A stretch of 64,000 bases of DNA from Brienomyrus brachyistius (taxonomy: Eukaryota; Chordata; Actinopteri; Osteoglossiformes; Mormyridae): contig NC_064537.1 in the NCBI RefSeq assembly GCF_023856365.1, positions 1,400,001-1,464,000 of the forward strand, given 5' to 3'. Every line of letters starts with the position of its first letter. Position 1 is the stretch's first letter. Under the pieces are notes generated by a model, which was not told the DNA's origin, searched no databases, and saw only the letters and a program-made list of their open reading frames with translations. Positions 47,501 through 60,007 of this stretch are shown one piece after another. The position numbers and the translations under genes are program-made.

Positions 47501-50439
47501 TTACATCATAATAATCATTAATATGCATGTGTCGGGGGGTAAGGTGGAGATAATCATCCCATATCTTTGCAGTGGTCCCATATCAACAATTATATCATGT
47601 TATATCAGTCATAATACCCATCGTAAATGTTACAATCTACTTACTTAGTCAATTCTGTAGTATTTGGAACAAGTTGAGTCCTGAGCTACAAAAACAACCC
47701 ATCCAGAAAGCATGACCTCAACAAGGGACACACCATCTCCCAGAGGGGTGTACTTTCTCCGCAAGGACCATACCACTGACGTACAGGTAGCAGTGATCTG
47801 CACTGCAATCATTTATTCCCCATTTAGAGGACCTGGGAGATTCCTGGAAACACACAGCGGTACTCACACAGCAGGAGATTCCGTTTCCATAGTGTGCAGT
47901 AAACACATGCAAACACCAATGTGTTACACCCCCCCTGCCACAGTGGTGCCCACTGGCAGGCAGATGAGCAGTGTTTAAAGACCAAGCAGTCAGATACTCA
48001 TCTGCTTCTCACACTCTCTGCACTGAGAATCACGGAGTCAGCAGTCTGCTAGCAATCACATCGGCCGCTCACGCCAGGGATCCTGCTGCGGGATCATAAT
48101 TCCCAGGGTGCTTTTCACCAGCTACGTGTCTTTGTATTCCAATATCAAGAATTCATGGGAAATGGGTGGTTATACAATGTAAAATGGTTAGGGGGGGGCG
48201 GGAGGCTGCGTATTTCAGTGCAGATACCATGACACAGGAATGTAATGTTCGCTGGTGTGGGGATCAGAGATGAAACATGACTGATCTGTGGACTGGCTGC
48301 CCTCCCCATGGGGTCCCAGAGCGGAGTGCATGCTATGGCAGAAGGAGGTCGGCTCATCTCCGGCTCCATCTTAAAAGGGTTTCGCTGGCAGTAAACAAGG
48401 CGCGATCGACGCTGGCGGAATCCCCTCCTGAGGGACTCACGAAGACCGCATTCACAATCTGAATCCGTTGGGCAGTGCCGCGCTGACGCTGATGCACCCC
48501 AGCAAAGAGGCAGGTAACCTCAGAAGGCAGCACGCAGATTCATGCAAATGTCCCAGGCCCATACATTTGTTAAGTAAATAAACATTTGCAAGGGGCAGAG
48601 ATGACACGCCCTCTCTCCCGAGGAGCCTGGTCCCAGGACACCCCCCACAGGTGGGCATTTCCGTACACTGTGCAACAACGTCCGTAAATAACGCTAGATT
48701 TTAAAATACGACCTGCACTGACTCCCAAGAGCCAAGCCAGACTTATGGGCTCAGGAGTCGGGTTATCGTGTGACATGACAGCGGGGGGCTTGCGGGAAGA
48801 TGTGTGGCTCATGAGGGAAGGGTGAGGGCCCCCACATTAATGGCTGGCTGGAGAGTGTCCCAAAATCTCTGCCTGATACTTCTGAGTTCAAGCGGCTGGG
48901 AGAGGCTGCTGCTCCCCCCCCCCACAGGGGATAGGGGGCGCCAATATCAACACTGGGGGTGCTGTATTCTTACGCATGAGAGGAGGCCCGAGGGCAGCGA
49001 GACTCCAGAGATTTTGGGTAGAGTACCGCCATGGCTGGTTTATTTTTAAAATGTGCAAAATCCACAAAAGCAACATCAGTGTGTTCCAGGGTAGCATAGT
49101 GTGTTACGCCGAGCTGCATCTCGGTCGCACACCTTTCACTGTCATTGCACACATGTACCTGCGAGGAGTGAATCCAGCGGGAGCCCAGGGCGTCGCGGTA
49201 AGGAGCCTCATTCCGGCTCTCCTGACACCACAGGCCTTTATAGACCAGCCTTGTTAACGTTAAAATGTGTTGCGGCAACAGGTCTTCTGGGGAAATGGAA
49301 GGAGCCCTGTGGTCTGAGGAGAGACCCAGCAGGAGGAACAGGCCCGTCAAAGGCTGCTCAAAGTCTCCGGGAGAGAGTCGCGATCATCTCGAAGTGCATG
49401 TCAAAACTCCCAGAAGGCCATGGTGCTGGTACCACCCCCCACAGGGGAAGACGGCCTGCAGATTACCTGCTGCATCAGCTGCTTTGCCCCTCTCAAAGCA
49501 GAATTGTGTTACCGGTCATTTTGGAAATATGACCTCCTCCGGGTGCTGACAGGCGCAAAGAGAAAAGCGACCCCTTCAGGCAGCTACGGGTTGCCACAGT
49601 TGCTGTGCTGTGTTGTGTAACTGCACAAACACACCATCTCTCACCATCCGAGGAGACCTGGACAGACCTTTATAGGCCTGTATACGCAGTGAGATGTTTT
49701 CTCAGGAGCCACTTCAAGGCTGGTTACTCTGTTCACGCAGCAAATCAGCAGCAAGTTCTCCTACTGAGCCCTCTGGAAAGCCGTCAGTCACACGTCTGGG
49801 CCCCCAGCCTCAGAGTGCGCACCAGGGTCCTGCGTCATGTGGCCTTCTGCACCATGCCGGAGCCTTCCCAGCTCTCAGAGTATGATGCCTGGCATTTACA
49901 TTCACAGCCAATCAGTGCTTGCATTGTTAGGACACGGCGTCTGTGCTAATCATCGGCACAATTGAAAGACGGGGACCCCAACACAAGAAACCAATTTCAT
50001 GCTGAAAGTCCTCTTTCTTTGTTCCCTGATGCTGTTTATAACTCAGCACTTTAGGCAACACAGATGATCCATTTCCCAGGTATTTCCAGTGTTACCCTAA
50101 ATTACTACAGTTAAAAAGCTGAGGGAGAAAGGCCTACCAAGCCCTCCTCCCTGCTCTGGGGCATGAGCTCCCGCCTGCAAACCCGCGTATGTAGGCCGCC
50201 CCCTTCATGTGAAGTCAGGAATGACTTCATGACCCCCTGCTGCTCTGTTACTGTGTTGTTGCCGATTTCCATATGCAGAGCTGGATTTGCATTTACTATG
50301 CTTACTCCCTGAACCTGGTCCTGTACTGCGGACTCTGGTTTACACTGGTTATCTGCTGTATTCCAGGCACACAGAATAAAATACGCGTCAAGGCAGTTAA
50401 TTCACAGCGGCACCATACACGCGACTGGAGAAGTTTCCA
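47501..50439. other. Upstream intron/flank, no gene found
   Basis: Mostly single-copy DNA with raised CpG content between about 48040 and 49500. Several open frames of 60-140 codons occur, none with a recognisable domain. One member of a two-copy dispersed repeat lies at 50266-50340. Confidence 0.5.
50266..50340 (+). repeat. Dispersed repeat pair, member 1
   Basis: TTTCCATATGCAGAGCTGGA, TTTGCATTTACTATG and CTGGTCCTGTACTGCGGAC recur, diverged and with an insertion, at 53545-53650. It includes ATTTGCAT, the POU octamer. The family is unknown. Confidence 0.65.
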
Positions 50440-50760
50440 GACAGCCGTGCACCGGGGCAGTGTTGAGCCCGCCTGGCGACCCTGACAGCGAGGTGCAGGG
50501 GGCTGCGCTGGGGGCTCACCGCCTGCCCCACCGCCCTGACCCTGTCAGCCGGCGTTAGCAGCTGTCAGAGACACCACCGGCCCCTGCTGGAAGTGTGCGC
50601 CCTCGTTTATCCGGGCCTAACGACTTGCCCTCTCCCTGGCAAAAGGTCAAGCCCCAAGTCTAGGAGCGGACAGGCGTGACGGCAGGCGGAGGGGCGGGGG
50701 CTGTGCCGGGCTGCCCGCACGGGTAATATAGCAACCCAGCTTGGTGCTCATGACTGCGCT
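50440..50760 (-). promoter_or_regulatory. CpG-rich stretch, candidate adgrl1 promoter or non-coding first exon
   Basis: About 320 bp with a much higher CpG density than the surroundings and a GGGGCGGGGG Sp1-type box near 50690. On the adgrl1 strand a good donor, GGCG|GTGAGC, has its GT at 50519-50518. An upstream non-coding exon is expected from the acceptor at 35836, and this is the best CpG-dense place seen, but no transcript evidence exists here. It may equally be an unrelated CpG patch. Confidence 0.25.
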
Positions 50761-50850
50761 ACGGCTGGATGATTTATCGATTTGAAATAGAAATCGCGAT
50801 TTGAGACAACGCGATTAGCAAATCGCAAAGGCTACGATTTAGGATATGCA
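50758..50850 (+). mobile_element. hAT-like non-autonomous element end
   Basis: ACGGCTGGATGATTTATCGA, TTTGAAATAGAAATCGCGAT, then AACGCGATTAGCAAATCGCA and AAGGCTACGATTT, resemble the ends of fish hAT-type elements (GGGCTGGGCGATTTATCGA ... AAATCGCAAAGGCTGCGATTT). The internal part and partner end were not delimited. Confidence 0.55.
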
Positions 50851-52734
50851 TTATACAGCACGTCGGACCCAGGGTTTGAAACTGCAGTGAGAATAGTTTG
50901 ACAGATTCATGCCGTGCTCCGTGTGTGACAGTCATTCTCACCAATCACAAGCGTCGTGCTTCCGCGTGCCAGTTATGCTCACCAATCAGAAGCAGCCCAA
51001 GAAGGTGTGCAGGCCCACAAACAGCAAACATGTGAAACCCAAAGAAAGTGTTACATTCGCGGTGCGGAAAAAATACTGATTCCGCTACTGAGCTTTAAGT
51101 GAATTGCCTTCCTATTTCATGGTCTGAGATTGTTTCAGAAAGGTCCTATCATTAAGAACCGACGAGCTCCTTTTAAACACCAGCGTCGATATTCTTCAGC
51201 GTATCACACCTTTTGTTTTTGTTAATAGGCAATATCATTAGCATACCGCTAACCCATCAAAACAACAATGAAACAGTCAGTAATTCTCACAGCAGCGGAG
51301 TCGGTGACCCCCAAAAAACCATAAAACTCAATGCAGTCGTGTTTATATAATATGTTTTTGTGCTTATTAATTTAACTATTTCCAAAGATTAATCTTAATC
51401 CCACAACAGTGATAAAATAAAACCCTCGCTTTAACATAAATACTGAAAGAATAGATCGCTTTAATCGCTATTACAGTTGGGTATGGGCATGCGGTCTTAT
51501 TTAGAAAAGATACGCATATAATGTTTATTCATTCGTTTTGTATTTGTCCGAGTAACAGAGCAAAGGAATGATAAGCCGCTTCTGTCGAAAACTGCATTTT
51601 ACTTCTCATTTCAAATAACATACAGGGTTGGCAACTTTGGCCAGCTGCATGGAGTGAGATTTTCTGTTTTCTGTTCTGCATATACATTTACACGTATGTA
51701 AGTCTGAAGGGTTTGCAAACTGCCGTAACGTGTTTGATGCAGCTAATTTTATGTTCAGAATGGAATATATATTTGCCCGAAGATGTCTTGCGTGAGAGTT
51801 TGACAGTTTGCAACCCTGAACACGTACGATTTTTTTTTTCTTTAACCTGAATTGATTTGTATATAAAATAATAGTATACAGTTGTTCAAATGCAGAAACT
51901 TCGACCAACATGAAATCTTGTCCATTTATTCAACATTTTATAAAATGCGTACTACGTTTAAAAATTTCCAGCTATACAGTTTCAGGACAGAATAGCCACT
52001 CTTATGAACATTACAGCTTTTTGTTAGCTGCTGTTATTCACACTAATAATAACACATTAGCGTAAACAAAAGGACTGCATACACCGAAGTAGTTCTTGCT
52101 TGTTCATTGGCGTGGGAAAAGGCGGTTCTAGTGCTATTAGGCGGTAATCAACGTTACCTGCAAGATCGCTATTTTTATTTGTGCTGCAATTGTTTTCATT
52201 TTTACTTTATTTAACTTGACACACCGCATCTTTAAATTATCATCCTTGTATTAGAATATAGACTAGTTAATATCGATGGTATCTCATGCTGCGTCATAAT
52301 GTTTTAAAATTACTAGACACTGAATATTGAACTGAGACTTGACATAAAAAAAAATTGCAAATAAAATCGTTTGTGTGGAATGTGAGTGCTACTTTGTGTC
52401 TGTGCTGTGGTGGGGGGGGGGGGTCGAGAGTCTGTCTGTTTGGGGGGGGGGTGTCTGTGTGTGTGTGTGAGGGGGGGACTGAGCATTTCTGCGTATCAGC
52501 ACACTGCAGTGACATTGCATCCTCTATAAACATAAAGGCTGACGACACAATTTCCTGAGCTGGGGGGGGGGGGGGTCATTGACTGGGTCCCTGAAAGTCT
52601 TCCCCTTTCTGCCCTGCCCCACTCCCCATAATGATATAATAATATACATATTTAATTTACCAGGAAAAACAATATCTTGGCATTAGAATCAGTACTCAAA
52701 ACTTTTGGTTCAAAAGAATCAATATTTCACCATG
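50851..52734. other. AT-rich upstream intron/flank, no gene found
   Basis: Unusually free of tandem arrays compared with the rest. Contains G runs at 52410-52423, 52442-52451 and 52562-52575 and a short GT run. A CAG|GTAACG donor-like site exists on the minus strand near 52156 but has no exon support. Confidence 0.5.
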
Positions 52735-53268
52735 AACTCACACATCCTGAGCCTAGGGTCCAGCACTGCCCCCCATACATCCACACATCCTGAGCCTGGG
52801 GACCAGCACTGCCCCCCATACATCCACACATCCTGAGCCTGGGGACCAGCACTGCCCCCCATACATCCACACATCCTGAGCCTAGGGTCCAGCACTGCCC
52901 CCCCCCCCCATACATCCACACATCCTGAGCCTGGGGACCAGCACTGCCCCCCATACATCCACACATCCTGAGCCTAGGGTCCAGCACTGCCCCCCCCCCC
53001 CCCATACATCCACACATCCTGAGCCTGGGGACCAGCACTGCCCCCCATACATCCACACATCCTGAGCCTAGGGCCCAGCACTGCCCCCCATACATCCACA
53101 CATCCTGAACCTAGGGTCCAGCATTGCCCCCCCCCCATACATCCACATATCCTGAGCCTAGGGTGCAGCACTGCCCCCCCCCCCACCGTACATCCACATA
53201 TCCTGAGCCTAGGGCCCAGCACTGCCCCCCCCATACATCCACATATCCTGAGCCTATGGTCCACCACA
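52735..53268. repeat. Minisatellite, about 43-51 bp unit, about 11 copies
   Basis: The unit contains CATACATCCACACATCCTGA, then GCCTGGGGACCAGCACTG and a C run. Unit length varies because the C run ranges from about 6 to 15, so the array combines minisatellite and homopolymer instability. Confidence 0.94.
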
Positions 53269-54664
53269 CTATTTCCTCTTGTCCTTTCCTGCCCTTGGCC
53301 GTTATCTTATCCTTCATCTTCCAGACCCTTTTATGGTGCAGTTATCCTCTCACACTTCAGCCTTTACAGTCCAGCTCAGGTGACTCATACATTCATGAAC
53401 ACAGTGTAAAATGAAAAACTAAGTGGAAAACACACGTCCATTATATTTCGAAAAATGAAAGACGTAACAAACAACAATATGAAATAAATAATACCTGTAA
53501 CAAAGCTTATTGATGCATAATCTGCCTTTCGCTCGTAACATCTGGTTTCCATATGCAGAGTTGTATGTGCATTTATGATGAAGCTGAGGTTCGCCAGCTG
53601 TAGACAGGCGCCCTGCAGAAGCCTAAAGCTGGTCCTGTTCTGCAGACACAGCGTCACACAAATTTGAATCTCTACTCAAAAGCCAATGTTCTCAAACATC
53701 ACTAAACTATGGAAAATGCTTCTGTGACAAACAACAAATACTGAGACACATGATCAGAGAAATTAATGTAATGAAACTTCATTGTACAAACTCCGTGGTT
53801 CATAGTGATGCTCTTTCTGGGTGAAACAACAATGTTGAAAAAGCACTATTTATAGCATTTTATTTTGGTATAAGCATTAGCAGAAAGACATTGTACTATG
53901 GGACTGCAGCCCGTAAATCAAAATTCTCGTATTAAAAATCCAATTGTGTCAAAAAAAACATAAAATAAATTAAGCAAAATTAAGTAATACCCATAAACAA
54001 TGGCTCAGTTCACAAGAAATTAAAAATGCTTTTCATAACACAAAAAGTGATTATAAATGGTATTAATAACAGAACTAGTGATTAATTTACAAAATGAAAA
54101 TAGCAGAAATTATGAATATTTCAATGACAATAACAGTGACACCCTGGCAACACCCCCACAACAGCAGAAAGGGAGGGGGACTAAGGATTACTGGGAGAGT
54201 TTCCTCAGCTTCAGCCAGACTCAGAACCTGCTGAGATGCAAAGAAAGCTCTGGAACATTTTAGCACTTTTAGTGCCTGAGCACAAAGCCGAGAAAGCTGC
54301 TGCATGAAGACCCCCCCTCACCCACCCAAGTCCCGGGGGGTTCATATGTACAGTATGCACACAGTCAAAGAGGGTAGGGTTCGGGTAAACACCGGGCAGC
54401 TCACAAAAGATATTCTCCAGAAGAAAATGGTACATCTGATAGCATAGATGGGGAAAAGAGACTATGGGGGGGGGACAGCAAAGGTGTGGGTGGGCTATGA
54501 GTCAGGGCCCTCCTGTTATGCTGGAGAGTGGCCAGCCCCCCTACCAAGAGAACGCAAAGCTTCAAAAATCCAGTTTTATGAGACTGGTGGGTTCAGCTCC
54601 CAGTCCAGATCCACGGTAACAGAAGGAACTGGAAGGAATATCAGGGCGCTTGTGAAAGGTTTCC
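53269..54664. other. AT-rich upstream intron/flank, no gene found
   Basis: Single-copy, AT-rich DNA holding the second member of the dispersed repeat pair. No exon was recognised. Confidence 0.5.
53545..53650 (+). repeat. Dispersed repeat pair, member 2
   Basis: TTTCCATATGCAGAGTTGTA, TGTGCATTTATGATG, then CTGGTCCTGTTCTGCAGAC, matching 50266-50340 in order. About 35 extra bases separate the two conserved parts. Confidence 0.65.
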
Positions 54665-55345
54665 TACCCTCAGCCAGCCATGTCTCCCTGCACCGTTGTG
54701 ATTGGGGCCCTCACCTCCTCCCATTGGCCAGCGGCGTCTCCCTGCACCGCTGTGATTGGAGCCCTCACCTCCTCCCATCGGCCGGCGGCGTCTCCCCACA
54801 CTGCTGTGGCTATGGCTCTCGCCTCCTCCCACTGGCCGGCAAAGTCTCCCTGTACCGCTGTGATTGGAGCCCTCACCTCCTCCCATTGGCCAGCGGCGTC
54901 TCCCTGCACCAATGTGATTGGGGCCCTCGCCTCCCCCATCGGCCGGCAGCATCTCCCTGCATCGCTGTGATTGGGACCCTTGCCTCCTCCCATTGGCTGG
55001 TGGCGTATCCCTGCAGCACTGTGATTGAGGCCCTTCCCTCCTCCCTTTGGCCGGTGGCATCTCCCTGCAGCACTGTGATTGAGGCCCTTGCCTCCTCCCA
55101 TTGGCCGGTGGCATCTCCCTGCAGCACTGTGATTGAGGCCCTTGCCTCCTCCCATTGGCCGGTGGCGTATCCCTGCGCCGCTGTGATTGGGGCCCTCGCG
55201 TCCTCCCATCGGCCATCAGCGTCTCCCCAAAACACTGTGATTGGGGCCCTTGCCTCCTCCCATTGGGCGGTGGCGTATCCCCAAAACACTGTGATTGGGG
55301 CCCTTGCTTCCTCCCATTGGCTGGCGGCATCTCACTGCACCGCTT
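54665..55345. repeat. Minisatellite, 54 bp unit, about 12 copies, ATTGG-rich
   Basis: The unit contains CTCCTCCCATTGGCCGGTGG, CGTCTCCCTGCACCGCTGTG, then ATTGGGGCCCTCGC, period 54. Most units hold two ATTGG (inverted CCAAT) pentamers about 30 bp apart; some copies have lost one (ATCGG or ACTGG). It is GC- and CpG-rich. Open frames up to 397 codons follow from 54 being divisible by three. Confidence 0.95.
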
Positions 55346-57509
55346 CAGCTGGGGCCCTGGTTGGCAGTAGCTTGCTCCCCGATTGTCTGCAAAGCAGGAC
55401 AATCGCAGGGCTCTTTGGCCATTCGTTCAGACAGGACGGGGTCACTGTCAGCGTAAGCCCTGAAGCGCAGCTACACCCGAAAATAACACACTCATTCTGC
55501 TCGTCACCGGATGATGTCCCAATGTGCCTCTTTGTAATCCAAAAATATTCACCCTCTGACATCACTGCGAGACATTTCGTTCTAGTTTGCACCATGAGCT
55601 CTGCGTGGGCTAAAACGCATGCATGCAGTCTGCAAATTTAGGATTTTGCTGCTTTCAACGTCAACACCTTGCTCATGGGTTTCCAATATCCCTGATACTG
55701 TTGTTAACCTTCAAAACAACATTTCTGATTTATGATATTTCTTATGTTTGACCTCCAGAATCCCGTGAATCTTTGGGACTTTTGTAAAAGTAAATGATTC
55801 CATCCATGGTGAATTTACACTAGAAATTAAACTGCCAAGTACCCAGCTACAAACTACCAGCTAGACGTCGAAATATAAAAAGGATCTTTATGTTACTCCA
55901 GTTTTTGCATTACTACCAACATGGTCAGTCTATGGGAATTATGGGAAAATAAATGATGGATAAAGACAGAGTACCTGAAAAGACAGAAACACAGAGAGAG
56001 ATAAAAGGAATGAGGGAAATGGTGGAGGCAGACGAGAGAGAGAGAATAAAATCTCTGCAGGACAAAGGATTTGGTGGAAATAGGTGTTCATACACATTCC
56101 TCTGTGATATCAACACAAGACTAAATATTGAACAGCTCAAATGAAGGAAGGCTATATTGCACCAAAAAATCTTTCAGTCCTGTCAGGACACAGATCAGCA
56201 AGACAAAGAGAGATGAGAGTTATCAGCAGAATGACGGCTGCAGGATAAAATTCACATCTGAGACTGTGCAAATGCCCTTTCCTGATTACCAGCTGTTCTC
56301 CAGCAGCGTTACACATAGCATCGCGCTTGAAGTAATGCACAAAATATTATTTATAAAAGTTATGATCTCTCCTTTAGTTATTTAATGATAGACCCCAGTG
56401 CAGCCCCATTGTTCCTGCCACAGCCGCGTGACTCATATCGGCTGTCTGCTCATTTTGAACAGACGATGATACCACAGAATTATATAATTGTCAGGTTGAA
56501 CACATGAATATGGATGTATTCAAATAAGAGGCACACCAGGCCAGCGAAACACCGCGCAAGCCCTAATCGCTTCTGGTGTCAAAAAAATACCATTGCACCA
56601 AATTCCACATTGCCTCCTGACGCTATTATTTCCACGGCGATAGTGGGCCGGCTTCTCTCGGCAGCTCAGCGAGGCAGAACGGGTGAAATGTAGCGTGCGG
56701 CTCAGCCCAAAACGAGATTCCCGACTTTGATGAAAAGCCCATCTCTGGCCTCGATCTTCCGCAGGGCTCCATGGATGGTTCTCACTCTTCCCCAAAGCCG
56801 TCATTGTGCTGCGTGAGTTACCCAGCAGGCACTGGGGCAGGAGAGACCGCGCGTTGTATTCAGCGAATGAACGGGACGTCGGCATTATGTGGGGTGCCGG
56901 CATAGCAAAGCAGCGAGACAGCGGAAAGGTGAGGGGGCCAGGGGATGCCTGTGGGTAGGGGAGGCGATTTGTACCCGCACTTGCTGCATAATGAATGGGG
57001 ATGACAAAGGAATTCAACTGGATGCAGCGAAAGCAGCCATCTACAAATCAACTAAGGGTAAGAGCTGAGAATGAGGATGACAAGAAGAAGGATGAGGAAG
57101 AGGCTGTGGATGAAAGAGGTGAGGAAGAGGAGGATAAAAATGACACGCAGTCGAATGAGAAAGAGGAGAGGGCTGAAGAGGAAGATTCTGGAAGAGGAGC
57201 TGGGTTTCTGTTCAGGAGCACTGCCCGCCCGCGGCCTGTTTATTTCGAGTTCTGGACCGTTCTGGCGGATTATGGTTCTGGAGCAGCCTGACAGACTCCA
57301 GACCCTGATTAGTTTGGCACGGCCGGCTTGGTGCCGGTGCTGCGTCTGCTTTGCTTCAAACCCGCAGGGCTCTGTGCACTGTGGAGAAGCAGGAGCGACG
57401 CCTGCTGCCAGGAGCCATCCTGATAGCCTGCCCCCCCGCCCCCGCCCCCACCACAGGGCCTTTCATGTCTGGTGACAGGTGCACAGCAACCTGTGCCCCC
57501 TGCCTGACA
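55346..57509. other. Upstream intron/flank, no gene found
   Basis: Mixed DNA. 56500-56990 and 57220-57480 have raised GC and CpG; 57065-57200 is purine-rich. A Glu/Lys-rich frame at 56995-57291 reflects that bias and is not called. Confidence 0.5.
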
Positions 57510-58080
57510 CATGCTCATTCCCACTATCCACCGCTCTTCTTTCCGTCTCCCTGTTGTTCTTTTCCCTCTCTCCATTCATCCTTTTTCCCTCCCTCCATCT
57601 CTCCTTTCCTTCTCTCAATCCCTCCTTTCTCTCTCTCTGCCTCTCTCCTTTCTCTCTGCCTCTTCTTTCCCTTTCTCTGCTGCACCTCCTTCCCTCTCAC
57701 CATCACTCCTCTTTCCCTCTATCTGTTGCTCCTTTGCCTTTCATCATTCCCCCTCTTTCCTCTACTCATTGCCCCTCTATCCCTCTTTTGCTCCTTTCCC
57801 TTTCATCATATCTCCTCTTTTCCTCTCTCTGCTGCTCCTCTATTCTCCCCTCCTCTTTCCCTGTTGCTCCTTTCCATCACTCCACCTCTCCTTTTTTCCT
57901 CTCTCCACAACCAGTTTCCCTCCCTCTGCCACTCCACTTTCCCTCTCTCCACCACTCATCTTTCCCTCAGTCCACCTCTCCGCTTTCCCTCTCTCCGCAA
58001 GTCCTCTTTCCATCCCTCTGCTCCTACTGTCCACAGCCACTGTTTCCCTCCTCTTTCTCTCTCTCCACCTCTCGTAAAAA
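57510..58080. repeat. Polypyrimidine tract with loose 35-45 bp repetition
   Basis: About 570 bp of nearly continuous C/T (TTTCCCTCTCTCCACCACTC-type segments) on the plus strand, purine on the other. All plus frames stay open for long distances and read Ser/Leu/Pro/Phe; I treat these as spurious. Confidence 0.9.
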
Positions 58081-58339
58081 TCGATCTGCTTGCGCCCAGA
58101 CCCTGTAATGCATGGTTGTCATGGAAACCCTACCCGAGGACGGCCCTCTGCCTACAGATGCAGTGCATTCAGCTTCCTTCTCATTCTCTCCATTTTGCTC
58201 TTCCACTCGTTCTCCCTGCTTCTCTCTCTCCATTCTCTCTCTGTTTCTTTATCTCTCTCAGTTTCACTTTCTGTGCACGTTTGCATTTTTTGCTTTTTCC
58301 TGTGTCAGACTTGTATGTAGTAGAGAAGCCACATAACAT

Positions 58340-58640
58340 CATTCTTACACGAGCACACAATACTCTAGACACAGATAAACGGCACTATACTCACACGAGC
58401 ACACAATACTCTAGACACAGATAAACGGCACTATACTCACACGAGCACACAATACTCTACACACAGATAAACGGCACTATACTCACACGAGGGACACAAT
58501 ACTCTACACACAGATAAACAGCACCATACTCACACAAGCACACAATACTCTACACACAGGTAAACGGCACTATACTCACACAAGCACACAATACTCTACA
58601 TACAAACACATAGAATTATACTCATACAAGCACACAATAT
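58340..58640. repeat. Minisatellite, 46 bp unit, about 6 copies
   Basis: The unit contains GGCACTATACTCACACGAGC, then ACACAATACTCTAGACACAG and ATAAAC, period 46. Later copies change AGACAC to ACACAC and become degenerate. Confidence 0.93.
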
Positions 58641-59077
58641 TATACTCGACTCAAAAGCCACATTTGGCCAGTAGAATTCACCTACATACTCTGGAAATCA
58701 TCTCACAACCCTGCCGTTCAACTCTGGGAAGCCCTGCTGTACACAGAGGCAGGCGTGTTGGAGCAGCACATTCCGGCAGCCCAGCACTCGACAGGAGCCC
58801 TTGAATATGTAACATTATATGTAAAATTGGGTGGGGGGCCAAAGTGATATTTGTCAGGGCAAACAGAATTTCTAGGTACGCCTCTGCACATGGGCCACAT
58901 GCATGTGAGGACCCCCCCCGGCCCCCCGCCTCAGCCCTCTGAGACGCCCGTGAGGAGGGTCGGGAGGCTCACTGATGGAAGCTGACAGAGCCAAAGACTC
59001 ACAGGCAGTGAACCAGGGCGGGCATGAGGCCGACAACCACACAGACAGTTGGCAAGGAGAGATGGCAGGGAGGATAA
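58641..59077. other. Upstream intron/flank, nothing recognised
   Basis: Single-copy DNA, GC-rich around 58880-58975; nothing recognisable. Confidence 0.5.
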
Positions 59078-59300
59078 GTCTGTGTGTGTGTTTGTTATTA
59101 TTACATTGTGGGGACCAGATTTCCCCCCAATATGTTAAAATCTGTAACATGTTACCCTGGAGAGATATTTTTCAGTCCCCACAAGAACAACCTCAATTTT
59201 ATACAAATCTGTGACTGCATTCAAAAAACTAAAAATGAAAAAGGTCGTACTTTGGTTACTTACGGTTACGGTCGGGGTGTGTGGGGCTGTGTGGGGCTCA
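59078..59300 (+). mobile_element. GTGGGGACC-family dispersed repeat, copy E
   Basis: A GT run, then TTATTATTACATTGTGGGGA and CCAGATTTCC, then TTTTTCAGTCCCCACAAGAA, ATTTTATACAAATCTGTGAC and TTTGGTTACTTACGGTTACG. It is the best-preserved left half of the family in the window. Confidence 0.82.
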
Positions 59301-59939
59301 TATCTCATATCTCACACTGCCCAGGTCTCATTTTTAGATGGCTGTGTGCTGTGTGAGGCAGACCTGGAGACGCTGATGATGCCCCCCGGCCCTCTGGTCC
59401 AAACCCAAGGACAAGGCCCTGCCATTGCTCCCCACTCACCCCACAGCCCCCATCCTGCCCAAACCCACATTTAGAGGGACGTGGAGTGCAGAGCTGGATG
59501 GGGGGGCTCTGCTTGAGGGCGCCGGGCTAGACACCATGAATATAGCCCACGCACACACACCTTTGAGGGGGGGCAATTAAAGGGAGCATTAAGGCGGCCC
59601 CAGCCTGCCATCTAGGGGCAGTGAGGGGCAGGGCGCAAATTCATCCCCGTGCTGATGGACTGAAGCGGAGGGATTTTCTGATTAAATCATTCTGCTGTTA
59701 ATTGTCGTTTATGATAATCTAACAAAGCGATCTGGGTTCGACATTGGGTGAGGAATGAGGGCGCTGGCCCTGGGTACGAGCTGCCCTCCACTCGCGAGAA
59801 CAGCTGACCTGAGCGGAGCATCCAACAATTTTGGTAGGGCGGGGTCACATGGATGTGGGGGGGGGGCACAGCTGCATTGTCCTGCTACTGAGATAAATGT
59901 CTGACAGACAGAAATTAATGCTCGTGGGGCGGTTTAGTG
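59301..59939. other. Upstream intron/flank, nothing recognised
   Basis: GC-rich single-copy DNA with short G runs; no gene was seen. Confidence 0.5.
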
Positions 59940-59965
59940 TTTGTGTGTGTGTATTTGTGTGCATG

Positions 59966-60007
<42 letters not shown>

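Noticed and set aside
54448..55641. 397-codon frame with HRCDWGPHLLPLASGVS repeats
   Set aside because: The core is the 54-bp minisatellite. The non-repeat ends do not resemble a known protein.
57351..58424. 357-codon Ser/Leu/Pro/Phe frame
   Set aside because: It is a translation of a polypyrimidine tract, open in several frames, with no domain.
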